Shown here: one piece after another, positions 28,048-37,535 of the stretch
How the letters are laid out: every line of letters starts with the position of its first letter
Position numbering within the stretch: the first letter of the stretch is position 1
DNA from: a virus
Length of the DNA: 41,305 nt
Strand: one strand, 5' to 3'
Virus record (IMG/VR): IMGVR_UViG_3300031507_000019
Coordinates: 1 to 41,305 of that record
The notes under the pieces: model-generated
Database searches by the model: none
What the model saw: the letters and a program-made list of their open reading frames with translations, nothing else
Told to the model about the DNA's origin: nothing
Position numbers and translations under genes: made by a program

Positions 28048-31000
28048 GCCTCGACAAGCGCGTGGTGACGGTGCCGCTCGTCGATGGCCTTTCGGACAAC
28101 GACGACAACTTCGCGAGCGATCCGCCCGGGTGGGTGGACATCGCCGAGGTGCGCTGGTCGCGCGACAAGCAGATCGGCAAGCGCAACGGCGTCGCGGTCG
28201 ACGTCTCGCATGTGACCGCTCCGGCGGGCACCGCGAAGGCGCCGAACGCCATCGCCGAGCTCGACGGCGTGCCGCACCTGCTCACGGCCGACGGGACGCT
28301 GCGACGTGATCCGATCACGCACGCGTGGAGCTTTGTGAACACGGCGGCGCCGCGGCCCTCCCGTGTCGTCACCGATCCGCTCGTTCGCGTGAATCAGACG
28401 ACGAACAAGAGCGACGTGGCCGTGGCCGGCAACATCGCGTGCGCGGTGTGGGAAGTCGTCGCGCCGACGAGCGCCGTGCCTGTCGTGTACTACGGCTTCT
28501 GGGACATCAGCGGCGATGTGCCGCGTTCGCTGTCGCCGCCGACCCGGATAGTGGGCATGACGGGCAACGCGCCACGCGTGGTCGCGCTCGCCTCGCGCTA
28601 CTTCGTGATGACGTGGATCGAGGTCCCCACGGGCGCGCGGCACATCTACGCGGCGGCGTACGACACGACCGCGGGCACGTACACGTTCGGCGCGCCGACC
28701 GTCGTCGACACGATCGGCGTGGGCGGCTCGAATCAGTACGCGCTGGGCACGAGCGCCGACCTCTCGAGCTTCGCGCTGCTCTCGTACCTGACGGGCGCGG
28801 CGAGCTTCGTGAAGAAGCTGGACAACACGGCGGCGGTCACCGCGTCGATCGCGCTCGCGGCGACGTCGGGCGCGCAGCACGTGATCCACAACAGCACGAT
28901 CAGCAAGGTCGTGGTGATCGGCAGTGTGGGGACGATCACGCACTGCGCCGACACGCTCGCCGGCGTGGGCACGGTCGTGACGCCGTTCGTGAACCCCGCG
29001 AGCGGCGCCTACACGGGCACGTTCGTGCGCGCGACGATCGGGTTGTGGAACTCGAGCGGGCAGATGCTCGTTGTGCGCTCCACGGCGGGGCCGCACGGCA
29101 CCGCGCTCGCGGGCCCGATGGGCCTGCAGATCGCCGTACTCAGCACCGCGTTCGCGGTCGTGTACGACGGCGCGAGCGTGATCGGTGGCGTCGCGCTCGC
29201 CGGCCACTGTACGCCGTTCATCACCAAGACGGCGTGCAGCTATTTCGCGGTCTCGCACGAGTCGGCGTACTTCACCGCCGATCAGGATCCGACCGACAGC
29301 GTGCCGGCCGTGTGCGCGTTCCGCACGGCCCCCGTGGCGTTCGTCGTGCGCGCGCTCGTCGACGGCTCGAACCTCATGCAGCTCGCGACGGTCGCGCGCT
29401 ACGGCCAGGACGCGATCGAGCTGTTCGGCAACACGCTGATCGGCACAGCCGCGATCGGCGCCGCGAGCTCGCACTTGCCGCACCTGGCGTACGACCCGTC
29501 GGCGACCGATCCGCGGCTCGTCACCGCGTACCCGGCGCGGCTCGCCGACTTCCTCGGCGGCGGCCTCGGCTTCCACAAGCGCGGGATCGATCTCGCGCAG
29601 ATCTGGCCGCACACGACGACGCCTGCGCGCAACGTGAACGCGCAGGCGCTGCGCATCATCGGCGCCGGCCACGGCACGAGCTGCATCGACGGCCTCGAGC
29701 ACGCCGAGATGACGCCGCCGGCGGCGCAGTGGCTCGAGATCAGCGGCTCCGATCCAGCGAGCCCGGGAAACTCACCGATCATCCACATCGATCTAACCGG
29801 GGCACCGTGGGGCGGACTGGGCAATCCGAACCCTAATAAACAGTGGGGATTCTGCGTCGTCTGGCGCTACATCGACGCCCGCGGGGCAATCCATCGCGGT
29901 CCGCCTTCGTCCGTGTACTACTCGCTTGTCGCGGAGTTGAATGGCGGCGGCGGCGCGGCGGCCAAGCTCGTGTTCGAGCCGTGGCGCCCGGTGGGCCTGC
30001 TTGGCGATCGTGGCGTGACGCCAGAGGTCGAGGTCTACGCGTGCCCATACGACGGCAACGGGGACTTCCGGCTGCTGGGCATCGTCACTCCCGTGGTCGA
30101 CACGACCGTCGACGAAGGGCGCGTGTACGTTGCATTGACGTTCGGCGGCACCCCGCTGCCCTACTCGGTTGAGGTCTCTGGCTGGGACGCGACCGATCCG
30201 CGCAACGCGATCCCGCGCTCGCTCTACACAACTTCGTTCGCCGGCTCCGAGCTCGCGGCCACGCCGTCGCCCGCGCTGCTCTCGATCTGCTCGACGCAGT
30301 CGCGGCTTTGGGGCCTCAGCGGCGAGGATCGTCTCGACGTCTGGTACACGAAGCCCATCGCGCTCGGCTACGCGCCGGAGTGGAGCGACACGCTGCGTGT
30401 GCGCATTCCGCAGGACGGCGGTCCGTCGATCGCCATCGCCGCGATCGACGACAAGGTCATCGTCTTCAAGCGCACGCGTGTGTTCTTGATCGAAGGCGAC
30501 GGCGGCGACTCGTCGGGCAACAACAGCTCGCTGCGCCCGCCGCGGCTTGTCTCGTCCGACGTCGGCTGCGACAGCGTGGAGAGCGTCGTTGAGGGGCCCT
30601 TCGGCGTCATCTTCCACAGCGAGCGCGGCTTCATGCTGCTCGGCCGCGACCTCACGTACAACTTCGTGGGTGCGCCGGTGATGGATCAGCTGTCGACGGC
30701 CTCGCCCGACGGCTTCGCGCGCAGCGTCGTCAGCGCGTGCATCATCCCGAGCGAGACCGAGGTCCGCTTCGCGCTCAAGACGGCGCGCGCGAGCAACTCG
30801 GGCCTCGGGCTCGTGTGGAACTACCGCCTCAATCGGTGGACGCGTCGCGGGGTGTCGGTGCTGCCGATCGCATTCAACGCGAACGTGGGCGGCGTCGAGT
30901 GGTTCGATGCTTTCCACACGGGCAACGGCTCGGATATCTACTACGAGACGCCGCTGCTCTGGACGCTCGCGCCGTTTCAGATGTCGATGGTGTCGTCGTG

Positions 31001-31367
31001 GATCAAGCTCAACGGCCTGGCCGGCTTCGGTCGCCTGTGGCGCGCGGTGTTCCTCTTCCGTCACTACGACGCGGCAGAGGCGGCGACCGGCATCCAGATC
31101 TCGTGCTCGGTCGACTACTCGAACACCCTCGATGCGGCGCGCTCGTGGTCGCCGGCTGACGTCGTCGCCCTCCGGGACGCGTCGGGGCGTGTGGAGCTTT
31201 CGGTCAAGCCCGTCGTGCAGAAGTGCGAAGCGGTGCGCTTCACGATCACCGAGACCGACGACGCGAAGATCAACGCGGGCCGCGGCTTCGATCTCATCGG
31301 CGTCACGCTCGAAATCGGCGTGAAGCCCGGTGCCTACAAGCGGCTCGGCGCCGCAGCGAGGAAGTGA
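28044..31367 (+). CDS. Large tail (nozzle/stabilisation) protein
   Basis: 1107 residues from GTG (GTGA overlap). Beta-rich throughout, with repeated strands. The C-terminal part contains IAAIDDKVIVFKRTRVFLIEGDG..., DVGCDSVESVVEGPFGVIFHSERGFMLL and MDQLST, a pattern recalled from beta-propeller tail nozzle proteins of podoviruses (P22 gp10/T7 gp12 role). Largest gene in the window. It extends the connector and likely carries the tail fibre sites. Confidence 0.75.
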   Translation: MSLDKRVVTVPLVDGLSDNDDNFASDPPGWVDIAEVRWSRDKQIGKRNGVAVDVSHVTAPAGTAKAPNAIAELDGVPHLLTADGTLRRDPITHAWSFVNTAAPRPSRVVTDPLVRVNQTTNKSDVAVAGNIACAVWEVVAPTSAVPVVYYGFWDISGDVPRSLSPPTRIVGMTGNAPRVVALASRYFVMTWIEVPTGARHIYAAAYDTTAGTYTFGAPTVVDTIGVGGSNQYALGTSADLSSFALLSYLTGAASFVKKLDNTAAVTASIALAATSGAQHVIHNSTISKVVVIGSVGTITHCADTLAGVGTVVTPFVNPASGAYTGTFVRATIGLWNSSGQMLVVRSTAGPHGTALAGPMGLQIAVLSTAFAVVYDGASVIGGVALAGHCTPFITKTACSYFAVSHESAYFTADQDPTDSVPAVCAFRTAPVAFVVRALVDGSNLMQLATVARYGQDAIELFGNTLIGTAAIGAASSHLPHLAYDPSATDPRLVTAYPARLADFLGGGLGFHKRGIDLAQIWPHTTTPARNVNAQALRIIGAGHGTSCIDGLEHAEMTPPAAQWLEISGSDPASPGNSPIIHIDLTGAPWGGLGNPNPNKQWGFCVVWRYIDARGAIHRGPPSSVYYSLVAELNGGGGAAAKLVFEPWRPVGLLGDRGVTPEVEVYACPYDGNGDFRLLGIVTPVVDTTVDEGRVYVALTFGGTPLPYSVEVSGWDATDPRNAIPRSLYTTSFAGSELAATPSPALLSICSTQSRLWGLSGEDRLDVWYTKPIALGYAPEWSDTLRVRIPQDGGPSIAIAAIDDKVIVFKRTRVFLIEGDGGDSSGNNSSLRPPRLVSSDVGCDSVESVVEGPFGVIFHSERGFMLLGRDLTYNFVGAPVMDQLSTASPDGFARSVVSACIIPSETEVRFALKTARASNSGLGLVWNYRLNRWTRRGVSVLPIAFNANVGGVEWFDAFHTGNGSDIYYETPLLWTLAPFQMSMVSSWIKLNGLAGFGRLWRAVFLFRHYDAAEAATGIQISCSVDYSNTLDAARSWSPADVVALRDASGRVELSVKPVVQKCEAVRFTITETDDAKINAGRGFDLIGVTLEIGVKPGAYKRLGAAARK

Positions 31368-31370
31368 CCC

Positions 31371-32075
31371 ATGGCTGTTCGTCCAGGCACCGGCGGCGCG
31401 CTCGAGGGTCTCTACGGAGCTTTCGGCAATCCCACATCGCAGGACCGCGAGCGGCTCTACGGGCTGCAGACGGGCGCGCTCGCGAGCCGCATTTCGCAGG
31501 GTCAGGCCGACGCACGGCGTGCTGCAGCGTCTGGCGCGGCCACGGCCGTGGGCGGCGGCAATCCGTTCCTCGCGCAGCGGCTCGGCGCGCAGGCGGGCGG
31601 TGATGCCGCGGGCCGCGTCGCGTCGCAGGGCGTCGTGCAGCAGCGCGAGCTCGGCGCGCAGCAGCAGCAGCAGGAGATCGCGGCGCGCCAGCATCAGGGC
31701 CAGTTCGGGCAGCAGATGGTGGGTGGGTTGCTGAACGCTGGCGGGCAGGTGCTCGGCATGGCCGTGCCCGCGCTCGGTGCGCTGGGCGGTGCGTCGCACA
31801 TGCTCGGCGGTGCGGGCGGCGCAGGCGCGCCTCAGCAGGGCGGCAGTCCGCTCGGCGGCCTCGGTGGTCTGCTCGGCGGCGGCGCGGGCGGGATGCTCGG
31901 CAGCATCCTCGGTGGCGGTGGCGGCTCGCAGCCGATGCCGCAGGGCTCGACGCTGCTCGGTCCCGGCGGGCAGGGGATCCCGCAGACGGCGCAGCCGCCG
32001 GGTCCGCCGCCGCCCGGCATGCGCTGGGACCCGATGACAAATCAGTGGGTACCCATCACCGCCGGGGGTGCGTGA
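31371..32075 (+). CDS. Gly/Gln-rich internal virion protein
   Basis: 234 residues. The N-terminal 120 residues are helical with QQQQQ and short Ala repeats. A hydrophobic Gly-rich stretch follows (MVGGLLNAGGQVLGMAVPAL and GGLGGLLGGGAGGMLGS), probably membrane active, then a Pro-rich end. Typical of small ejection proteins that help carry DNA across the envelope. First of three such genes. Confidence 0.65.
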   Translation: MAVRPGTGGALEGLYGAFGNPTSQDRERLYGLQTGALASRISQGQADARRAAASGAATAVGGGNPFLAQRLGAQAGGDAAGRVASQGVVQQRELGAQQQQQEIAARQHQGQFGQQMVGGLLNAGGQVLGMAVPALGALGGASHMLGGAGGAGAPQQGGSPLGGLGGLLGGGAGGMLGSILGGGGGSQPMPQGSTLLGPGGQGIPQTAQPPGPPPPGMRWDPMTNQWVPITAGGA

Positions 32076-34432
32076 TGCCGCCCGAGGAGATCGCACGCCA
32101 GGCCGCGCTCTACGGCATGCCCGTCGAGCACTTCGCTGATCACTCGATCGTGCACACGCCAGACGGGCCGATGCCGATCGCGCACGGCCCGTCGCTGTCG
32201 TCGCACCCGTCGGCCGTGCTGCCGCCGCGCGATGCCGCGCCGACGGCGCCGGCGGCCGCTCCGGCGCCGAGCCACGCGCATGCGCGGCCGACGCGGCACA
32301 TCGTGTTCGCCGACGATCCGGGTGGCGGCCCGATTCCGGGCGGCGACGCGCTGCAGACCGTGCGGCACCTCGACGCGATGCGTGCGCAGGCCGAGGAAGG
32401 TGCGCGCCAGGAACGGCTGCGGCAGTTCGAGGCCGAGGAAGCGCAGCAGCTCGCGCGCATCGAAGATCACGGACGCACGCCCGAGCAGGAGCGCACGCGC
32501 GAGCTCGAGGCGCGCGAGGCGCGCGAGGCGCAACTGCCGACGGTCGGCGCCGACGGGACGCTGCCGCCCGAGTGGCAGCGGTTCGAGGCCCAGCAGGAAG
32601 AGATGCAGCGCCAGATCGGCGATCTCTCCGGGATGATCGGAAGCGGCTCGCTTCACCGAGCGGCGACGGCGCACGGTGTGGCTCCGCGACCGGCTCGCGA
32701 TGCAGCGCGTGTGACCGCGAGTCCCGAGGCGCAGGACCGCGTCACGGCCGATCTGATGACGCAGCGGCCGGATCTCGGGTACGGCCCCGAGGCCGTCGTT
32801 GGTCCGCGGCCCACCGCGCCGGCCGCGCCTCCTCCCCCGGCCGCGCCGGTGCCCGTGGGCAGCGCTGACCCATCTGCGCTCGGCTCCATCGCCGCGAGCG
32901 CGCCTGGCTCGTTCGTGCCGAGTGATGCGCCGATCGATACCAGCGGACGCACCCCACAGGCGGGCGCGTGGGTCGACGACGGGATCATGGGCGCGCCGCG
33001 CGCGGTCCCGGGCGATCCGACGTCGCCGCCCATCGCGAGCTCGGCCGCTGGCGGCGCGACCGCGCCGCACGTCGGCGGGCCTCGTCGTGTCGGTGGCGCG
33101 ATCCCGATGCCACCGACACAGCCCGGCATGCCGCTCCCGGCGCCGGCCTCCGACGCGATGATCGGCCAGCTCGCTGGCGACTACGCGCCTGCGCGTCGCG
33201 CGCCCGATCTCGTCGATCGACAGCAGTTCCTCGATCAGCAGGTGGCGGCCGCGGGCCGCGAGGACGCGATCCGGCAGGCTGCGGCCGAGCGCGAAGCCGA
33301 GCAGCAGCGGCAGGCGCTCGAGCAGGACCGCGCGCACGCGATGCTCGGCGCACGTCAGGCGTACCAGAACGCGATCGAGCGCGTGTCGTCGGCGCGCCTC
33401 GATCCCTCGCGATGGTTTCGCGACCAGGGTGCGGGCGGCACGATCGCAGCGACGCTTGCCGTCGGCCTCGGTGCGCTCGGGCAGGCGTTCAGCGGCGGCG
33501 ACCGCAACCTCGCGCTCGAGGAGATCAACCAGGCGATCGATCGCGACATCGAAGCGCAGGGCGCCGACATCGAGAGCGGCCGCGCTGCCGCTGACCTGCA
33601 GGGAAACATGCTCGGCATCATGCGCAGCGAGTACGGCGATCGCGACGCTGCGCGCGAGGCTGCTCGAGCGGCGATGCTGCGCCAGGTCGCGCTGCAGACG
33701 CAGGCGCACACGGCCGACCTCGCCGACGACGAGGCGCGCCTGCACGCCGACCAGACGCGCGCGCAGCTCGAGCAGGCCGCGAACGAAGCCGACGCCGCGG
33801 CGGTTACGCAGGAGCTCGCGTGGCGGCAGAGCGCGGCCCAGACGGCGCGTCTCGAGGCGCAGGCCGCGCACGAGCAGCGGCTCGCGTTCGGTGGCGGCGG
33901 CGCACCGCGCCCGCATCCGCCGACCCATGCGATCATGCAGGCATACAACGACTGGATGCAGCTGCATCCGGGGCACTCGCACGAAGAGGGCTGGTCGATT
34001 GTGGGCGGTGAGGGGCCGCCGCCGTCGACGACGGGGCTCTACGTGCCGATGTCGAGCGCAGAGGCTGGGACGGCAGCGAGCGTGTCGAGCGCGCTGGATG
34101 ATCTCGAGCGCGTCGCAGCCATGGACGACATCCCCGGCGTGGGCGCGTTCGATTCGCTGTTCAGCGCCGTTCCGGGCTCCGAGGCAGCGTTGATGCGACA
34201 GCGCATCACCAACACCGTCGACGCGATCATCCGACAGCGCAGCGGAGCGAACGCACCCGAGGCCGAACTCGCGATGTACCGCGGGCTCTTGAACGCCGGG
34301 AACGAGGCCGAGTTCCGAAACTACCTCGGCATCATTCGCCGCGATCAGGCCGCGCGTCTCGGTCGCACTGCGAGCGGTGACGCGGCACCCGATCGCGATC
34401 TCGCCGACGTCGGCGGGGAGTGGGTCGAGTGA
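32075..34432 (+). CDS. Internal virion / DNA-ejection protein
   Basis: 785 residues, start shares one base with the previous stop (TGATG). About 100 N-terminal residues are Pro/Ala/Asp rich. Coiled coils follow (ERLRQFEAEEAQQLARIEDHG). The centre has WFRDQGAGGTIAATLAVGLGALGQAFSGGDRN, an amphipathic or membrane segment, then EINQAIDRDIEAQGADIESG and long helices. That combination is seen in other phage ejection proteins. The last 150 residues look globular. Confidence 0.68.
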   Translation: MPPEEIARQAALYGMPVEHFADHSIVHTPDGPMPIAHGPSLSSHPSAVLPPRDAAPTAPAAAPAPSHAHARPTRHIVFADDPGGGPIPGGDALQTVRHLDAMRAQAEEGARQERLRQFEAEEAQQLARIEDHGRTPEQERTRELEAREAREAQLPTVGADGTLPPEWQRFEAQQEEMQRQIGDLSGMIGSGSLHRAATAHGVAPRPARDAARVTASPEAQDRVTADLMTQRPDLGYGPEAVVGPRPTAPAAPPPPAAPVPVGSADPSALGSIAASAPGSFVPSDAPIDTSGRTPQAGAWVDDGIMGAPRAVPGDPTSPPIASSAAGGATAPHVGGPRRVGGAIPMPPTQPGMPLPAPASDAMIGQLAGDYAPARRAPDLVDRQQFLDQQVAAAGREDAIRQAAAEREAEQQRQALEQDRAHAMLGARQAYQNAIERVSSARLDPSRWFRDQGAGGTIAATLAVGLGALGQAFSGGDRNLALEEINQAIDRDIEAQGADIESGRAAADLQGNMLGIMRSEYGDRDAAREAARAAMLRQVALQTQAHTADLADDEARLHADQTRAQLEQAANEADAAAVTQELAWRQSAAQTARLEAQAAHEQRLAFGGGGAPRPHPPTHAIMQAYNDWMQLHPGHSHEEGWSIVGGEGPPPSTTGLYVPMSSAEAGTAASVSSALDDLERVAAMDDIPGVGAFDSLFSAVPGSEAALMRQRITNTVDAIIRQRSGANAPEAELAMYRGLLNAGNEAEFRNYLGIIRRDQAARLGRTASGDAAPDRDLADVGGEWVE

Positions 34433-37146
34433 GCGACTTCGACCTCATCGACTCGGCCACGGGACAGCCGACGCGCGTCTCGGCCGAGGAGGCGCAGCGC
34501 GGCCTCGCGTCGGGCGCGTTGCGTGCGGGCCGCGCGCTGCGGCTGCGGCACACGTCCGGCCGCGTCGCGGTCGTGCAGCCTGAGGGCGTCGCGCGCGCGC
34601 TGTCTGGCTCGTTCCGGCTCGACACGCCCGAAGACGAAGAGCGTCGCACGCGCCAGCGCGAGCACCCGATCCAGTCGCAGGTGGTCGAGCCCGTCGTCAC
34701 CACCGCGGCGAGCGCGCTGCGCGGGCCCACGCTCGGCACCTCACGCGTGCTCGAGCACGGCCTCGGGATCGGCGAGGACATCGAGCGGATGCGCGAGGAG
34801 AACCCGACGGCCGCCGCGATCGGCGACGTCGGCGGGATCGCGCTGAGCATCCCCGAGGGCGGTGGCGCCGGCCTACTGCGCGGCACCGAGGCCGCGGGCG
34901 CCGCAGCCACGCGCGCGATCGCACCCGCTGGCGCCGCGCTCGGCCGTCGCGTGATCGGCTCCGCTGTCGGCAGCGGAGTCGAGGCCGGGCTGCAGGGCGC
35001 GATGATGCAGGGCGGCGAGATCCTCACCGAAGAGGCGCTCGGCGAAGATCCGGGCGACATCGCCGAGCGCATGATCACGTCCGGCGGCCTCGCGTCGCTG
35101 CTTGGCGTCGGGCTCGGCACGAGCGGCCGCTTGCTGCGCGAGGGCCGCGCTGCAGCGGGACGCAGCACGCGCGATATGGCGTCGCTGCTCTCGCGCTCGT
35201 TCGAGCAGCGGACTGGCCGTGCGCTCGACGACAGCGTCGCCTCGGCGCTCGCGGATCGCCTCGCCGGCGCGTCGTCACTCGCGAGCGGCGCACCGCGCGA
35301 TGCGATCCGCGAGCTCGCATCGCCAGGCGCCGAGCGCATCGTGCTCCGCGGCCAGGACGCGCTCGAGCAGGGCTCGCGCCGGCTCACCTCGCACATGGAT
35401 CACGCCGAGCGCGCGTACGACGCCGTTCGCGAAGCGATCACGGGCGCGAACAAAGCCGAGAGCGTCGAGCGCCTCATGGGTGGGGATCTTGGCGTGCAGC
35501 TGCAGCGCGCCGAAGAGCAGATCGGCGCCGCGCGTCGCATGGCCGACGACCTCGACCACCAGGTGCGCGTGTACGCCGGCGGCGACTACGGCCCGCGCGC
35601 ACCGGGCGTGCTTCGGCCGCTGCGTGGCGCAGTCGAGCGTGCCGAGGATCGCATCGCGGCGCTTCGTGCGCGGCGCGGCGCGGGCTCGCAGGCCGACCAG
35701 GCCGAGGCGTTCGTTGCGCTCGACCAGCTGCGGCGCGATCTCGGCGGCTTCACCGAGCGGCTCGGCATGGGCGAGCGCGGGCCGATGTACGAGCAGTTCA
35801 TGGCGACGCGCGCCGGCCTCGAGGACGCGGGGATCTGGGGCGCCGACGCCGCGGCGCTGCAGCGCGAGACCAACGCCGCATGGCATCCGCTGATCGCGGC
35901 TAGCGGTCCCTTCGAGCAGCGCTTCCTCACCGACGCCGGGCTCGCGTCCGGGTTCCGTACGTCCCGCGAGGCCGACTCGGCGCGCGTTCGCGCGTACCTC
36001 GACGGGCTCGGCACCGCGCGCAGCGAGACGGCCGAGACGGTGTGGTCGCGGCGCTACGAGGCGATGCAGGCGCTCAACGACGCGGCTCTCGCGCGTCACT
36101 CGCTCTCGCCGGCCGAGCGCAGTGCGGCGCTCTCGCTTCGTGACTCGCTCGCGGCGCTGCGGCGCACGCACGGCGAGATCGCGACCGACGCGACGCGCCT
36201 CCGGCAGTGGCAGGAGATCATGGGCGCGAGCTCGTCCGGCGCGGGCGGCCTGACGGGGCTCGTTGGCGCCGGCGCGCTCGGTGCGGGCATGGGCGCGATC
36301 GGCGCGCCGCTGCTCGTTGCGTCGCAGCTCGCGAACCCGGCGCGCGGCATCCGCATCCTGCAGACGCTGCGGCGCCTGTCGCGGCAGACCGACACGCGGA
36401 TCCTGTCGAGCGTGCGCGGCTTCCTCGGCCGTGGCGCGCGTCGCGTCGCCGACTGGGGCTCGACGGCGGCCGCGGCTGGGCGGCGCGGTGCACGGCGCGG
36501 TGCGGCTGCGTACGCCGAGCGCGTGGCCGAGCTCGACCGGCACACCGATCCGCAGCAGCTGATCCGCCGCATCTCCGATTCGACTGCGGAGCTGACGCAC
36601 GCAGCGCCGCAGACGCAGGCAGCCCTCGGGCACGCAGCCGCCCGCGCTGTCGCGTACCTGCAGGCGCAGCGACCGCGCGGGCGCGTGCTGCCCGGCGACA
36701 TGCGGCACGAGCCGCGGCCGCCGTCGATCGAAGAGATGGACCGCTTTCTGCGCATCGCGCGAGCGGTCGACGATCCGGGCAGCGTGCTCGACGACCTGCG
36801 CTCGCGGCGGCTCACGCCCGAGGCAATCGACGCAGTGCGCGCGGTGTACCCGGCGCTCTATCGGCAGATCGTCGCGACCGTCATGCGCGAGATGGCTGAG
36901 GGCGAGCACCGGCCGAGCTACCAGGACCGGCTGCAGCTCGGCGTGCTGCTCGGGATCCCCACCGATCCGAGCCTCGCGCCCGAGTCGCTGCGCATCCTGC
37001 AGCAGGCGCACGAGGCCGCGAGCGCTGCAAACCCGCAGGCCGCGAGCGGCGGCGCGAGTCGCGGCGGCAGTGGTGGTGCGCCCGATCTCTCCCGCGGTCT
37101 TGCGGGCGCGAGTGACCGAACCGAGGAGCGCCGCGCTGCGGTGTGA
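34429..37146 (+). CDS. Large internal virion / DNA-ejection protein
   Basis: 905 residues from GTG (GTGA overlap). Helical, Ala/Arg rich. Hydrophobic Gly/Ala segments near 130-190 (GDVGGIALSIPEGGGAG) and near 605-640 (LVGAGALGAGMGAIGAPLLVAS) may enter the host membrane. The C-terminal quarter is again helical and ends in a Ser/Gly-rich tail. With the two preceding genes it forms the ejectosome set common in podoviruses. Confidence 0.68.
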   Translation: MSDFDLIDSATGQPTRVSAEEAQRGLASGALRAGRALRLRHTSGRVAVVQPEGVARALSGSFRLDTPEDEERRTRQREHPIQSQVVEPVVTTAASALRGPTLGTSRVLEHGLGIGEDIERMREENPTAAAIGDVGGIALSIPEGGGAGLLRGTEAAGAAATRAIAPAGAALGRRVIGSAVGSGVEAGLQGAMMQGGEILTEEALGEDPGDIAERMITSGGLASLLGVGLGTSGRLLREGRAAAGRSTRDMASLLSRSFEQRTGRALDDSVASALADRLAGASSLASGAPRDAIRELASPGAERIVLRGQDALEQGSRRLTSHMDHAERAYDAVREAITGANKAESVERLMGGDLGVQLQRAEEQIGAARRMADDLDHQVRVYAGGDYGPRAPGVLRPLRGAVERAEDRIAALRARRGAGSQADQAEAFVALDQLRRDLGGFTERLGMGERGPMYEQFMATRAGLEDAGIWGADAAALQRETNAAWHPLIAASGPFEQRFLTDAGLASGFRTSREADSARVRAYLDGLGTARSETAETVWSRRYEAMQALNDAALARHSLSPAERSAALSLRDSLAALRRTHGEIATDATRLRQWQEIMGASSSGAGGLTGLVGAGALGAGMGAIGAPLLVASQLANPARGIRILQTLRRLSRQTDTRILSSVRGFLGRGARRVADWGSTAAAAGRRGARRGAAAYAERVAELDRHTDPQQLIRRISDSTAELTHAAPQTQAALGHAAARAVAYLQAQRPRGRVLPGDMRHEPRPPSIEEMDRFLRIARAVDDPGSVLDDLRSRRLTPEAIDAVRAVYPALYRQIVATVMREMAEGEHRPSYQDRLQLGVLLGIPTDPSLAPESLRILQQAHEAASAANPQAASGGASRGGSGGAPDLSRGLAGASDRTEERRAAV

Positions 37147-37157
37147 GGAGCTGAGCC

Positions 37158-37535
37158 ATGGCAGAGAGACACGCACCGAGCCCGATCGCCACCGAGGGAG
37201 CCGCGCAGAGCGTGCAGGCGTCGCAAGGCGGCCTGTACCAAGCGTCGACGACCGCGGCGGCCGAGTTCGACCTGCGCAAGTGGGTCGGGCGCTACGTGAA
37301 GATCACAGCGGTCGACGCCGACACGTACTTCCTCTTCGCCGAGGACACGGGCGCGACGATCGACGAGACCGCGACGGCATCGGCGGCGGTGATCCCGGCG
37401 TCGGCGACGATGGCGACGATCCCGGATTTGCTGATGTCCGGCACGTCGGTGCACCAGCTCGTGCACCCGAAATACGGGTATCTGCGCTTCAAGACGAAGA
37501 GCGGATCGGGCGGCGTGCGGGTCTTTTCGTCGTGA
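37158..37535 (+). CDS. Small beta-rich tail-associated protein
   Basis: 125 residues, GTGAGGAG RBS. Begins with a disordered stretch, then FDLRKWVGRYVKITAVDADTYFLFAEDTG, strands, and HPKYGYLRFKTKSGSGGVRVF. It looks like a small beta sandwich that could trim the tail or capsid. GTGA-coupled to the tail-esterase gene. Confidence 0.62.
   Translation: MAERHAPSPIATEGAAQSVQASQGGLYQASTTAAAEFDLRKWVGRYVKITAVDADTYFLFAEDTGATIDETATASAAVIPASATMATIPDLLMSGTSVHQLVHPKYGYLRFKTKSGSGGVRVFSS

Noticed and set aside
28044-37146. Programmed frameshift of tail-chaperone type and a tape-measure gene
   Set aside because: No overlapping pair of chaperone-like frames or slippery site was found, and the large genes fit podovirus nozzle and ejection proteins.
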